Part shown: positions 1 through 8,904 of the stretch, in pieces
Numbering within the stretch: the stretch's first letter is position 1
Layout: each line of letters begins with the position of its first letter
Assembly: GCA_027451805.1 (NCBI GenBank)
Contig: DAIDIF010000272.1
Location: 1 to 44,401 of the forward strand
From: Acidobacteriota bacterium
Lineage (GTDB): Bacteria > Acidobacteriota > Terriglobia > Terriglobales > SCQP01
Direction of reading: 5' to 3'
Length of the DNA: 44,401 nucleotides
Program-made: the position numbers and the translations under genes
The notes under the pieces: generated by a model
The model's input: the letters and a program-made list of their open reading frames with translations, nothing else
Told to the model about the DNA's origin: nothing
Database searches by the model: none

Positions 1-2
1 CG

Positions 3-344
3 AAACTGACGGCCATCGCGGGCAAAGTGCCCACGCCCGGAGTGTTTTTCGCCCGCGGCGGCCCGGCGCTCAAGCCCGGGCAACTGGAGTCGTTTGTGAA
101 CGAGAACACCGACTTCAACATCCTGGTGAGCCTCGTGCAGGTGGGCTTGGATATGGCGCCCACGCCGGCCCAAATCGCCACCTGGGAGAGCGATTGCCAG
201 CACTATAACCAGACGGTCGCGGCCTGGAATCAGATGCGGACGCAGACGCTGGCCGCCTTCAACAGGGTGCTGGGCCGGAATCACCTGCAGCCGATCGCGG
301 TGAGCCCAACCCAGTTGCAGGACCCGAGCTGCTCCTTCCAGTAA
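3..344 (+). CDS. C-terminal part of a BNR/sortilin-like (WD40/YVTN) secreted protein, 5' truncated by the window edge
   Basis: Frame stays open upstream of the listed GTG to the window start (KLTAIAGKVPTPGV...). The helical C-terminal tail (NILVSLVQVGLDMAPTPAQIATWESD...) resembles the C-termini of acidobacterial BNR-repeat proteins. Confidence 0.55.
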   Translation, partial: KLTAIAGKVPTPGVFFARGGPALKPGQLESFVNENTDFNILVSLVQVGLDMAPTPAQIATWESDCQHYNQTVAAWNQMRTQTLAAFNRVLGRNHLQPIAVSPTQLQDPSCSFQ

Positions 345-371
345 GGAGGGGGAGCCGCCGGGCGGAGCCGC

Positions 372-2249
372 CTATTGCGCGGTGAACGTCGCCTGCATCA
401 TCGGCACCCACAAGTTGGGGTCGAGATGCACCGCGGTGGGCGCCGCCGCGAGCGGTATGGTCAGGGTGTTGTGCTGCTTGTCCACCAGCATCGTCACGAT
501 CGCCCGCTGCGGAACCGCGGCCGCGCCGCGGCCGGCGCGCCCGGCCGGCGGGTGCGGCGCCAAGCCGGCGGGCAGCGTCACGCCTGGCGGCAGCGCGAGG
601 CCGATCTGGATCGGCATGCGGTACAGGCCCTGCGTCTGCGTCTGATCGAGCGTGATCCTGAGCTGCCTGGCTTTTGGGTCGTAATGCCACCCGCCGCTGA
701 GCTTCATGTAGCCGCCGCGGTTGAGCCACTCATGAAAGAACCAGGATAGGTTGCGGTTGGCCGGCGGACAGTGGCTGGTCGCGATGCAGGCGTCCTGCAT
801 GGCCTTGCGCAAATCGTCAGTCGTGGCCTGGCTGTCGTAGTACCGGTGGTAGTACCGCCGGATGCCGGCCCAGAAATCGCGGGTGCCGAGCACGCCGCGC
901 AGCATGTGCAGCACCATCGCGCCGCCCTGGTAGATCTGCGGCGCGTTCTTGAACACGTTGCTGCCATGCTTCAGGTTGTTGTGGACCACGGTCTCCGCCG
1001 GGTGCGCCGCCTCGTACGCCATCGCCCGGTCGCGCGTGCTCTTCACGCCGGCGAGGAACGCATCGCGGCCTTGGCTGTGCTCGATGTAGAGCAGGTTGAA
1101 GTAGGTCGCGAACCCCTCGCTCAGCCACACGTCGTCCCAACTCGCCTCGGTCACCGAATCGCCGAACCATTGGTGCGCCATCTCATGCGCCGAAGTGCCG
1201 TAAGAGCCGCCGTAATAAAAGATCGTCGTTGCCGGTTCGGTGGCGCCGCCGCTGAACGCCGCCTCCACCTGCGCCAGCTTCTCGTAGGCAAAGGGTCCGA
1301 TGTGGCTGCGATAGAACTCGAAGATGTCCTTGGTGTCGCCTTCGATCGCCTTGAATCCCGCGGCCCGGTCCTGCGGAAACACCCAGGCCGAAAGCTGCAC
1401 GGGGCCCTCGTGCCCGAAGTACTGCACCGCCATTTGCGCCACGCCGAGCGAGTACTGCCAGGAGGGGATCGGCTGCTTCTCGGTCCACACCGTGCGGCGC
1501 AGCCCGTGGCCCAGGTCCAACTGCTCCGTCAGCAGGCCGTTGGAGATCACCTGATACTTCGCCGGCGCGGTCACCGCGATCGTTTTCGGCGCCTTGACCG
1601 AGATGTTGTCAATGGTGGCCAGCCAGTTTCTGGCCTTGTTGGGCCAGTTGTCGGTGAAGAAGGCGCGATCGCCGTAGGGGGTGACGCCGATGTTCAAGCC
1701 GGCTGCCGGCACGCCGTGGTAGTCGACTTCGATGCGGAACTCCTCGCCTGGGCGCGCGGTCGCGGGCAATTGGATGCGCAAGCGGTCGTCGGCGTGGGTG
1801 TAGGCGAGCTTTTGCGCGGCGCCGCCTGTCACGTTGGTGACGCTGGTTACCGTCATGCCGGTGCCGACGTTGCTCGGCGGCGCCGGAACGGGAGCGGTCG
1901 AGCCGGGCCGCGGCCGCGGCGCGGGCTTGAGGCAGGGGTTCAAGCGGTCCGGCGGCACCGGCGACGTGATCCGCTGGCAGAGGTTCAAGGTGAGCTCGCG
2001 CGCGCCCTGCGGCTGGAGCTTGAGGTCGATGAAGTCCCTGACCGTGATCGCGTTGGAAGCGTCGCCCAGCCGGACGTCAAAGCTGTAGCGCAGAATCTTG
2101 ATTCCCGGCTGCCGCGGAAACTGATCCGCCGCGGCGCGCACTCCCAGCGCGCTCACGGCAACGAGCAGCGCACCCAGTGCGCGGCACCATGCTCCCGCGG
2201 CCGCGTCTCGGCCGCTATGCGTTCGGCTCTTCCCGATCGTTTCCATCAT
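372..2249 (-). CDS. M1 family metallopeptidase (aminopeptidase N-like), secreted
   Basis: HEMAHQWFGDSVTEASWDDVWLSEGFATYF zinc motif (HExxH-x18-E). Start MMETIGKS at 2249 with a signal-like N-terminus; ATGA overlap with the upstream gene. Confidence 0.92.
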   Translation of the reverse strand: MMETIGKSRTHSGRDAAAGAWCRALGALLVAVSALGVRAAADQFPRQPGIKILRYSFDVRLGDASNAITVRDFIDLKLQPQGARELTLNLCQRITSPVPPDRLNPCLKPAPRPRPGSTAPVPAPPSNVGTGMTVTSVTNVTGGAAQKLAYTHADDRLRIQLPATARPGEEFRIEVDYHGVPAAGLNIGVTPYGDRAFFTDNWPNKARNWLATIDNISVKAPKTIAVTAPAKYQVISNGLLTEQLDLGHGLRRTVWTEKQPIPSWQYSLGVAQMAVQYFGHEGPVQLSAWVFPQDRAAGFKAIEGDTKDIFEFYRSHIGPFAYEKLAQVEAAFSGGATEPATTIFYYGGSYGTSAHEMAHQWFGDSVTEASWDDVWLSEGFATYFNLLYIEHSQGRDAFLAGVKSTRDRAMAYEAAHPAETVVHNNLKHGSNVFKNAPQIYQGGAMVLHMLRGVLGTRDFWAGIRRYYHRYYDSQATTDDLRKAMQDACIATSHCPPANRNLSWFFHEWLNRGGYMKLSGGWHYDPKARQLRITLDQTQTQGLYRMPIQIGLALPPGVTLPAGLAPHPPAGRAGRGAAAVPQRAIVTMLVDKQHNTLTIPLAAAPTAVHLDPNLWVPMMQATFTAQ

Positions 2250-4159
2250 GGATTCCTGTCCTTCCTTGTTGCCGGCTTGGGCGCGAGGATCTGCTGCAGG
2301 TAGTCGGTCGCGCCGGGGGTGCGGACGAGGTGGGGGAACATCAGGCCGCCGGTGTAAGCGACGGCGTAGGTGGCGGTGACGCCGTCGGCCTGGGCGGTGA
2401 GGCGCAGCGGCTGCCGGGTGCGCTGGGCCTGGGCGATGGCGCTCCACAACCGCGCGGTGGTGTAGGGACGGCCGCCGATGGAGACGAGCTGCATGCCGGG
2501 CGCGAGGCCGGCCCGGAAGGCGGGGCCGTTCCAGAGCACGTCCACGATGCGGCCCTGGCGGTCGAGGAACAGCCCGACCGAGAACATGGCGTTGACGCCC
2601 GACATGCCAAGCTCGCCCGGGCCGACGTTCTCGTGCGCGCTCTCGTAACGCGACGGACGATCGGAATAGGTCAGCCGCCAGCCGGCGGCGGCGATGCCGG
2701 AGAGCAGCGGGACCTGCCCGCCCACGCCATCCAGCCAATGGTGCAGGAACCCGGCCCAGTCGTAGGGCTGGACGGCGTTGAGCCCGTTGACGACGTCGTT
2801 GAAGGTGTAGGTGCGGGTGACGAAGCTGCCGTTGTCGACGCCGTAGAACCGCCGGGCAAAGTCGTCGATCGAACGCCGATCGTGGCTGAGCGTGCGGATC
2901 TTCATATCGACGGCGAGCCACAGCAGCTCGCCCTCGCGGTAGAAGTCGGTCTGGCGGCGCCAGTTCGACCAGGCGGTGGGCGAGCTGTAGAGCAACTGCG
3001 CGGCGGTGGTGGTATCGCCCAGCGGGCGCCAGGCGCGGCCAGTCTGGTGGGCCATGACCGCGGCGCGGTAGGCGACCGCCTGGCGCCAGGTGCGCGGCGA
3101 CCAGAGCCCGCTGCGCGCGGTCAGGACGTCGCCCAGGTAGGTGGTCAGGCCCTCGTAGACCCAGACCATCCCGGTGTGCTCGGGGGTTTCGAAATCGGGC
3201 TGCCAGAGCTGGGCCGGACGCATGAACTTGCCGTTCCAGGAGTGGGTGTACTCGTGCGGCAGGAGCGAAGCGTCGAGCATGAAGTGGTCGGGATCGGCGA
3301 ACATTTTCGCGCCGCCGCGGGCGCGGTCGTCGCTCGACTGGTGGTGCTCGAGGCCGCCGACCGAGACGTAGTCGCTCAAGGTGAGCAGCAGGTGGTAGTC
3401 GCCGTAGTGATGGGAGTGAAACAGCGCCTGCGCCTGCTCAATCAGGTTCCGGTAGTCGGTGATTTGGGCGGGAGAGATGGCCAGCGAGGCCGCGGTGTCG
3501 CCCACCATATCGAGGTAGCGACGCACCTTCGAGCCGGACGGGGTGAGATCGATCTGGCGGAAATACTCGCCGGCGATCACCGGCGAATCCACCAGGGTGT
3601 TGAACGGGACGGGGCGGAACGTGATGCGCCCCCCGCTCCGCGTCCGCGTCTTGAGCGCGCTGGCGTAGCCCCAGCCGGCGGGGATCACCAGCGTGGGGGC
3701 GAACGTCTGCGCTTTGGTCGGAACGCCGGCGCGATAGAGCCCGACTTCATTCCATTCCAGGCCCAGGAGGCGGGGCGTGATGCGGTCGCGCGAGGGAAAT
3801 TGGAAGCGAATCGAGATTTGCCCGACGCCGGCGGGGACGGCGAGGTGGAAGGCGAACATGTCGACCGGGTCGCGCGTCCACGCCAGCCGCCTGCCGGCGG
3901 CGGTGATCTCGAGGCCCATCATGTCGCCGATGGGGCCGTCGGGGGCGTGATCGCCCGGGATCCATTTCGGGTAGTAGAGCGTCAGCGGTCCGGGCGCAAC
4001 CGGCATCACCTCGTGGACATACAGGATCGCTTGCTGCGGATGCGGCAATCGCACGGTGAGCGCAACCGGGCCGGGCAGCGGCGGCAGCGCCGCCTGCGCC
4101 GGAGAGGATGCCGATGCCGCCAGGAGCGCCGCGCCGGCCAGCAGGGCCAATCGTTTCAT
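2246..4159 (-). CDS. M61 family peptidase (glycyl aminopeptidase-like) with C-terminal PDZ-like region
   Basis: HEYTHSWNGKFMRP...WVYEGLTTYLG motif of M61; PDZ-like GPAFRAGLAPGMQLVSIGGRPY; signal peptide MKRLALLAGAALLAASASS. Confidence 0.92.
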   Translation of the reverse strand: MKRLALLAGAALLAASASSPAQAALPPLPGPVALTVRLPHPQQAILYVHEVMPVAPGPLTLYYPKWIPGDHAPDGPIGDMMGLEITAAGRRLAWTRDPVDMFAFHLAVPAGVGQISIRFQFPSRDRITPRLLGLEWNEVGLYRAGVPTKAQTFAPTLVIPAGWGYASALKTRTRSGGRITFRPVPFNTLVDSPVIAGEYFRQIDLTPSGSKVRRYLDMVGDTAASLAISPAQITDYRNLIEQAQALFHSHHYGDYHLLLTLSDYVSVGGLEHHQSSDDRARGGAKMFADPDHFMLDASLLPHEYTHSWNGKFMRPAQLWQPDFETPEHTGMVWVYEGLTTYLGDVLTARSGLWSPRTWRQAVAYRAAVMAHQTGRAWRPLGDTTTAAQLLYSSPTAWSNWRRQTDFYREGELLWLAVDMKIRTLSHDRRSIDDFARRFYGVDNGSFVTRTYTFNDVVNGLNAVQPYDWAGFLHHWLDGVGGQVPLLSGIAAAGWRLTYSDRPSRYESAHENVGPGELGMSGVNAMFSVGLFLDRQGRIVDVLWNGPAFRAGLAPGMQLVSIGGRPYTTARLWSAIAQAQRTRQPLRLTAQADGVTATYAVAYTGGLMFPHLVRTPGATDYLQQILAPKPATRKDRNP

Positions 4160-4222
4160 AGGTTCCCCCTTCCGCATCGCCGTCCCAGGTGTATCACCGC
4201 GGCCGCGGCTGGTGCAAGCGGC

Positions 4223-4522
4223 TTAGAGCGCGCCGGCCTCGCTCGCGGCGTAGCGGGTCACCATGCGTCGGCTTACGCGCAGCCGCCCCAAGCCCTCGCG
4301 GAAGGCGGCCATGTGCGGGGTTTGGGCATGGTCCTCGAGCGCGGCGGCATCCCGCCAGAGCTCGCTCAACTGGAAGCGGTTCGGGTCGAGCAGATCGGTG
4401 GCGAAGGCGTAGTGAAGGCAGCCGGGTTCGCGGACGGTGGCTTCGGTCATGGCGCGCATCAGCTGTGCGGCCTGCGGCACATCCGCGGGAGCGACGTCGA
4501 ACTGGCCGAGAACAATGATCAT
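4223..4522 (-). CDS. Antibiotic biosynthesis monooxygenase (ABM) domain protein
   Basis: 99 aa: MIIVLGQFDVAPADVPQAAQLMRAMTEATVREPGCLHYAFATDLLDPNRFQLSELWRDAAALEDHAQTPHMAAF, classic ABM dimeric alpha-beta barrel pattern. Confidence 0.88.
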   Translation of the reverse strand: MIIVLGQFDVAPADVPQAAQLMRAMTEATVREPGCLHYAFATDLLDPNRFQLSELWRDAAALEDHAQTPHMAAFREGLGRLRVSRRMVTRYAASEAGAL

Positions 4523-4563
4523 GGGCGCGTCCTGAGGACTGCCCCGCCATGGTAGCGCACCCG

Positions 4564-5919
4564 CTATGCGCCGCGCAGGCGGGCGAAGGCGGCGAGGGCG
4601 GCGCGGCGGGCGGCGGCATGCGCGACGATGGGGGGCGGGTAGTTCCCTGCACCGGCGCCGGGCCGGAGCTCGGGCAGCCAGCGGCGGATGTAGGCTTGGT
4701 CGGGATCGAAGCGGCGCTGCTGGCGCTCGGGGTTGAAGATGCGGAAGTAGGGGGCAGCGTCGGCGCCGCAGCCGGCGGTCCACTGCCAGCCGAGGGTGTT
4801 GTTGGCGAGGTCGGCGTCGACCAGCGTGTCCCAAAACCAGCGCGCGCCCTCCTGCCAGGGCAGGCGGAGGTGCTTGACCAGGAACGAGCCCGCCACCATG
4901 CGGGCGCGGTTGTGCATCCAGCCGGTGCGCCAGAGCTGGCGCATGGCGGCGTCCACCAGGGGGTAGCCGGTGCGGCCGCGCTGCCAGGCGCGCAGACCGG
5001 CCGGATCGTCGCGCCAGGGGAAAGCGGCGAAGCGCGGCTGCAGCGGCTCTTCCGGAGAATGCGGAAAGTGCCACAACAGGTGCGCGCCGAAGTCGCGCCA
5101 CCCCAGCTGGCGGCGGAACGCCTCGCCGTGCGCGCCGGCAGCGGCGTGCCAGGCCTGCCGCACGCTGATCTCGCCGAAGTGCAGGTGCGGTGACAACACC
5201 GAGGTCGCCGATTCCGCCAGCCGGTCGCGCCCGGCGGGGTAGCGCGCCAGCCGCGCGCGGAAGCGGCGCAGGGCGGCCAGCGCGCCGGCTTCGCCGGGAC
5301 GCCACAGGCGATCCCAGCCGTCGGCCCAGGGGGGGCGGGGCAGCAGGCCCAGCGCGGCCAGGGGCAGCGAAGCCGGCCAGCGCGCCGGTCCCGCGACCGC
5401 CCGCGGCGCGGGCTGGGGCCGGGCCGGCGGAGGCAAACGCTGGGCAGCGCGCCAAAAGGCGGTGAACACCCGCAGCGGCCGCTCAGGGGCGCGCCCGGCC
5501 ACGGTTCCCGGCTCGTACAATGTGGCTTCGGCAAAACTCGCGACGCGCAGTCCTTGGCGCTCGAGCGCGGCGGCGACCGCGGCGTCGCGGCGGCGGGCGG
5601 CGGGCTCGGGGCGGCGATTCCAGACGACCTGGGTTGCGCCGGTGGCGCGCGCGAGGCGAAGCAGCGCGGCGGCGCTGGGACCGCGGCGCAGGATCAGGCG
5701 GAGGCCTTGGGCCTCGAGCGAAGCCTGGAGTGCGGCGAGCGAACGATGAAGCCACCAGCGCGAAGCGGCGCCGGGGGGCCAGGCGCCATCTTCCTGGGGG
5801 GCCCAGATGTAGACGGGGACAACCGGGCCGCCGAGTGCGGCCGCGGCACGCCAGGCGGGATTGTCGCGCAGGCGGAGGTCGAGCCGGAACCAGACCAGCG
5901 CCGCGTCCGGCACACTCAT
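4564..5919 (-). CDS. phr: Deoxyribodipyrimidine photo-lyase / cryptochrome family
   Basis: ALVWFRLDLRLRDNPAW N-terminus; WRDFGAHLLWHFP; TGYPLVDAAMRQLWRTGWMHNRARMVAGSFLVKHL; NNTLGWQWTAGCGADAAPYFRIFNPERQQRRFDPDQAYIRRWLPEL. Confidence 0.95.
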   Translation of the reverse strand: MSVPDAALVWFRLDLRLRDNPAWRAAAALGGPVVPVYIWAPQEDGAWPPGAASRWWLHRSLAALQASLEAQGLRLILRRGPSAAALLRLARATGATQVVWNRRPEPAARRRDAAVAAALERQGLRVASFAEATLYEPGTVAGRAPERPLRVFTAFWRAAQRLPPPARPQPAPRAVAGPARWPASLPLAALGLLPRPPWADGWDRLWRPGEAGALAALRRFRARLARYPAGRDRLAESATSVLSPHLHFGEISVRQAWHAAAGAHGEAFRRQLGWRDFGAHLLWHFPHSPEEPLQPRFAAFPWRDDPAGLRAWQRGRTGYPLVDAAMRQLWRTGWMHNRARMVAGSFLVKHLRLPWQEGARWFWDTLVDADLANNTLGWQWTAGCGADAAPYFRIFNPERQQRRFDPDQAYIRRWLPELRPGAGAGNYPPPIVAHAAARRAALAAFARLRGA

Positions 5920-6040
5920 CCCGCCATTGTAGGTGGCACGGCCTTCCCGAGTTGCTTGGGCCCGACCCGAAAGCCCCCTTCCGCGATGGGCGGGCCCACC
6001 CGGGCCCCCACGCGGGGTATAGTGGTGCCGAGGTGCCGGA

Positions 6041-6622
6041 ATGAAGCGAACCGTCGGATGGCTGGGACTGGTGGTGGTGCCGCTGGCGCTGGCGCAGGCG
6101 CCGGCCAGCCCGTTTGCGATCGAACATTTTTCCGCGACCATGCAGATGGCGGCCGGGCCAGCGGGCGCCATGGCGATGAAGATCTACAAGTCGGGCGACG
6201 AGTACCGCACGGACATGCCCAGCGGCGGCTACATGGTGATGAACCTGGCGACCCACAAGAGCTTCATGGTGATGCCGACGGGCATGTGCATGGAGATGCC
6301 GATGCAGATGGGAGCGGGGCGCGGGCCCAACCCCTTCGCCGCGCACGGCACGGTGACGGTCGAACCCTTGGGCAGCGACACCATCGACGGCCACGCCTGC
6401 CGGGTGGAGCGGGTGACGGTAACGACGCCGAAGGAGGCGCCGCAGGTGATGAAGGTCTGGTCGGCGACCGACCTCGAGGGCTTTCCCCTGCGGGTCGAGA
6501 CGGAGAGCAACGGGCACACGATGCAGATCAACTACAAGGACGTGAGCCTGGCCGCGCCGGCGGCATCGCTGTTCACGCAGCCGGCGAACTGCCGCACCAT
6601 GCCGGGGATGCCCGGCCGCTAA
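6041..6622 (+). CDS. DUF4412-like secreted protein, Met-rich core
   Basis: Signal peptide MKRTVGWLGLVVVPLALAQA; MKIYKSGDEYRTDMPSG...PLGSDTIDGHACRVERVTVT...VWSATDLEGFPLRVE pattern. Confidence 0.7.
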   Translation: MKRTVGWLGLVVVPLALAQAPASPFAIEHFSATMQMAAGPAGAMAMKIYKSGDEYRTDMPSGGYMVMNLATHKSFMVMPTGMCMEMPMQMGAGRGPNPFAAHGTVTVEPLGSDTIDGHACRVERVTVTTPKEAPQVMKVWSATDLEGFPLRVETESNGHTMQINYKDVSLAAPAASLFTQPANCRTMPGMPGR

Positions 6623-6687
6623 CCCTCGCGCATTGCTTTCCGGGCCGAGGTGGCGCTAAATAGAAGGCGCTGTTCCGAGGCTGCGAG

Positions 6688-8904
6688 ATGAAGATGCGTT
6701 TGCTGGTGCTGGGGGCGGTGTGCGCTGCCCTGTTCCCTGCCCTGTCCCCTGCCCAGTCGCCGACGGCGGCCGAGATCGCGCGCTGGAAGCAGGAGGCGGC
6801 CCACGTCACCATCACCCGGGACGACTGGGGCATCGCCCACGTGCGCGGCACGACCGACGCGGAGGCGGTGTTCGGGATGGAGTACGCGCAGGCGGAGGAC
6901 GACTTTCACCGCGTCGAGGTCAACTACCTCACCGGGCTGGGCGAGATGGCGGAGGCGTACGGACCGGCCTGGATCTGGAGCGATCTGCGGGCGCGGTTCT
7001 ATGTCAACCCGGCGATTCTGAAGGCCGACTACGCGCGCAGCCCGGCCTGGCTGCAGCAGCTCATGAACGCGTTCGCCGACGGGCTGAACTATTTCCTGTA
7101 CGTCCATCAGCACGACGTGCACCCGATGGTGATCCATCACTTCGAGCCGTGGATGGCGCTGGCGTTCACCGAAGGCTCGATCGGCGGGGACATCGAGCGG
7201 GCCAATCTGCACAACCTGCAGGCGTTTTACGGCCGGCAGCCGGGCGCAGCCGCGCTGCCCGGGCCGCCGGCGCGGGACGCGGCCAACTACCTGCCGCCGG
7301 TGCCGGGCGGGTCGAACGGCATCGCCATCGGGCCGCGGAACACGGCCGATCATCACGCCTATCTGATGATCAACCCGCACACGTCGTTCTATTTCCGCTC
7401 GGAGCTGCAGATGACGAGCGCGCAGGGGCTGGACGCGTACGGGGCGGCGACCTGGGGGCAGTTTTTCATCTACCAGGGGTGGAACCGGCGGGTGGGCTGG
7501 ATGCACACCTCGAGCGGCGTGGACAACATCGACTTCTATCTGGAGAAGATCACGCCCAAGGGCGGTGGCTACCAGTACGAATACGGCGGCAAGGAGTACC
7601 CGGTGCGGCAGGCGCCGGTGACGATCGAGTACAAGACGCCGGAGGGGATGCGGAGCCGGACGTTTACCGCCTACTGGACGATTCACGGGCCGGTGATCGG
7701 CGAGGTGGACGGCCACTGGGAGACGTTCCAGATCATGCACCGGCCGGTGCGGGCGCTGGAGCAGGACTTTCTGCGCACCAAGGCGCAGAACTACGCCCAG
7801 TTCAAGAAGACGATGCAGCTGCACACCAACTCGTCGAACAACACCATCTACGCCGACGCCGACGGCAACATCGCCTATTGGCATTCGGACTTCATTCCCC
7901 GCCGCGACCCCAAGTTCGACTACACCAAGCCGGTGGACGGGAGCAACCCGGCGACCAACTGGAACGGACTGCTGACGCTGGCACAGACGCCGCACCTGAA
8001 GGACCCGGCGGTGGGCTGGCTCTACAACTCGAACAACTGGCCGTGGTCGGCGGCGGGGCCGGACAGCCCCAAGCGCGCCGACTTTCCCGTCTACGTGGAG
8101 CGCGGGCGGTTCGAGTCCATGCGCGGCGTGCACGCGCTGCGGGTGCTCACCGGCATTCACGACCTGACGCTGAACGGGCTGATCCACAACGTGGATTTCG
8201 ACAGCTACCAGCCCTGGTTTACGCACACCATTCCGGTGCTGGTGAAGGCGTGGGACGAGGCGCCGGCCTCGAACCCGCTGAAGGCGAAGCTGCGGGCGCC
8301 GATCGCGCTGCTGCGGACGTGGAACCTGCGCTGGGGCTATGACTCCATCCCCACGTCGGTGGCGGTGTACTGGGGCGGGCAGATGCTGCGCGTGACCGGG
8401 CGGGAGGCGCACCGCGAGGGCGAGGACGACAGCTCCTACGTGGCGGCCAAGGCGACGCCGCAGCAACTGCTGGGCGCGCTGGCGGTGGCGATCGACAAGC
8501 TCGACCGCGACTTCGGCACCTGGCGCACGCCCTGGGGCAAGATCAACCGCTTCCAGCGGCTGGACGATTCCATCTTCCATCCGCATTTCAACGACACGCT
8601 GCCGAGCACGCCGGTGCCGTTCACCACCGCGGTGTGGGGCTCGCTGGCATCGTTCGCGGCGCGGCAGTATCCCAACACCAAGCGCATTTACGGCAGCAGC
8701 GGCAACAGCTTCGTGGCGGCGATCGACTTCGGGCCGAAGATCGTGGCGCGGGCGGTGACGGCGGGGGGCGAGAGCGGCAACCCGAGCTCGCCGCACTTCC
8801 GCGACCAGGCGGTGCGCTTCGCCACCGGCAACCTGCGCACGGTCTACTTTTACCGCTCGCAGCTCCAGGGACACACCGAGCGGGTTTATCACCCGGGCCA
8901 ATGA
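6688..8904 (+). CDS. Penicillin acylase family protein (Ntn hydrolase)
   Basis: DDWGIAHVRGTTDAEAVFGMEYAQAEDDFHRVE; VPGGSNGIAIGPRNTADHHAYLMINPHTSFYF around the predicted nucleophile Ser; C-terminal SSGNSFVAAIDFG...GGESGNPSSPHFRDQ. Confidence 0.94.
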   Translation: MKMRLLVLGAVCAALFPALSPAQSPTAAEIARWKQEAAHVTITRDDWGIAHVRGTTDAEAVFGMEYAQAEDDFHRVEVNYLTGLGEMAEAYGPAWIWSDLRARFYVNPAILKADYARSPAWLQQLMNAFADGLNYFLYVHQHDVHPMVIHHFEPWMALAFTEGSIGGDIERANLHNLQAFYGRQPGAAALPGPPARDAANYLPPVPGGSNGIAIGPRNTADHHAYLMINPHTSFYFRSELQMTSAQGLDAYGAATWGQFFIYQGWNRRVGWMHTSSGVDNIDFYLEKITPKGGGYQYEYGGKEYPVRQAPVTIEYKTPEGMRSRTFTAYWTIHGPVIGEVDGHWETFQIMHRPVRALEQDFLRTKAQNYAQFKKTMQLHTNSSNNTIYADADGNIAYWHSDFIPRRDPKFDYTKPVDGSNPATNWNGLLTLAQTPHLKDPAVGWLYNSNNWPWSAAGPDSPKRADFPVYVERGRFESMRGVHALRVLTGIHDLTLNGLIHNVDFDSYQPWFTHTIPVLVKAWDEAPASNPLKAKLRAPIALLRTWNLRWGYDSIPTSVAVYWGGQMLRVTGREAHREGEDDSSYVAAKATPQQLLGALAVAIDKLDRDFGTWRTPWGKINRFQRLDDSIFHPHFNDTLPSTPVPFTTAVWGSLASFAARQYPNTKRIYGSSGNSFVAAIDFGPKIVARAVTAGGESGNPSSPHFRDQAVRFATGNLRTVYFYRSQLQGHTERVYHPGQ

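Noticed and set aside
345-371. GC-rich gap between the convergent BNR fragment and M1 gene as terminator
   Set aside because: Only a weak imperfect stem; no support.
2177-4555. 792-aa plus-strand ORF antisense to the M61 and ABM genes
   Set aside because: Shadow ORF; translation lacks recognisable motifs while the opposite strand has diagnostic peptidase motifs.
4194-5534. 446-aa minus-strand ORF in an alternative frame of the photolyase region
   Set aside because: Pro/Arg/Ser-rich frame-shifted translation of photolyase codons; no motifs.
6720-6760. CCTG-like short repeats (ccctgttccctgccctgtcccctgcc)
   Set aside because: Lies within the signal peptide of the penicillin acylase; low-complexity codon usage, not a repeat array.
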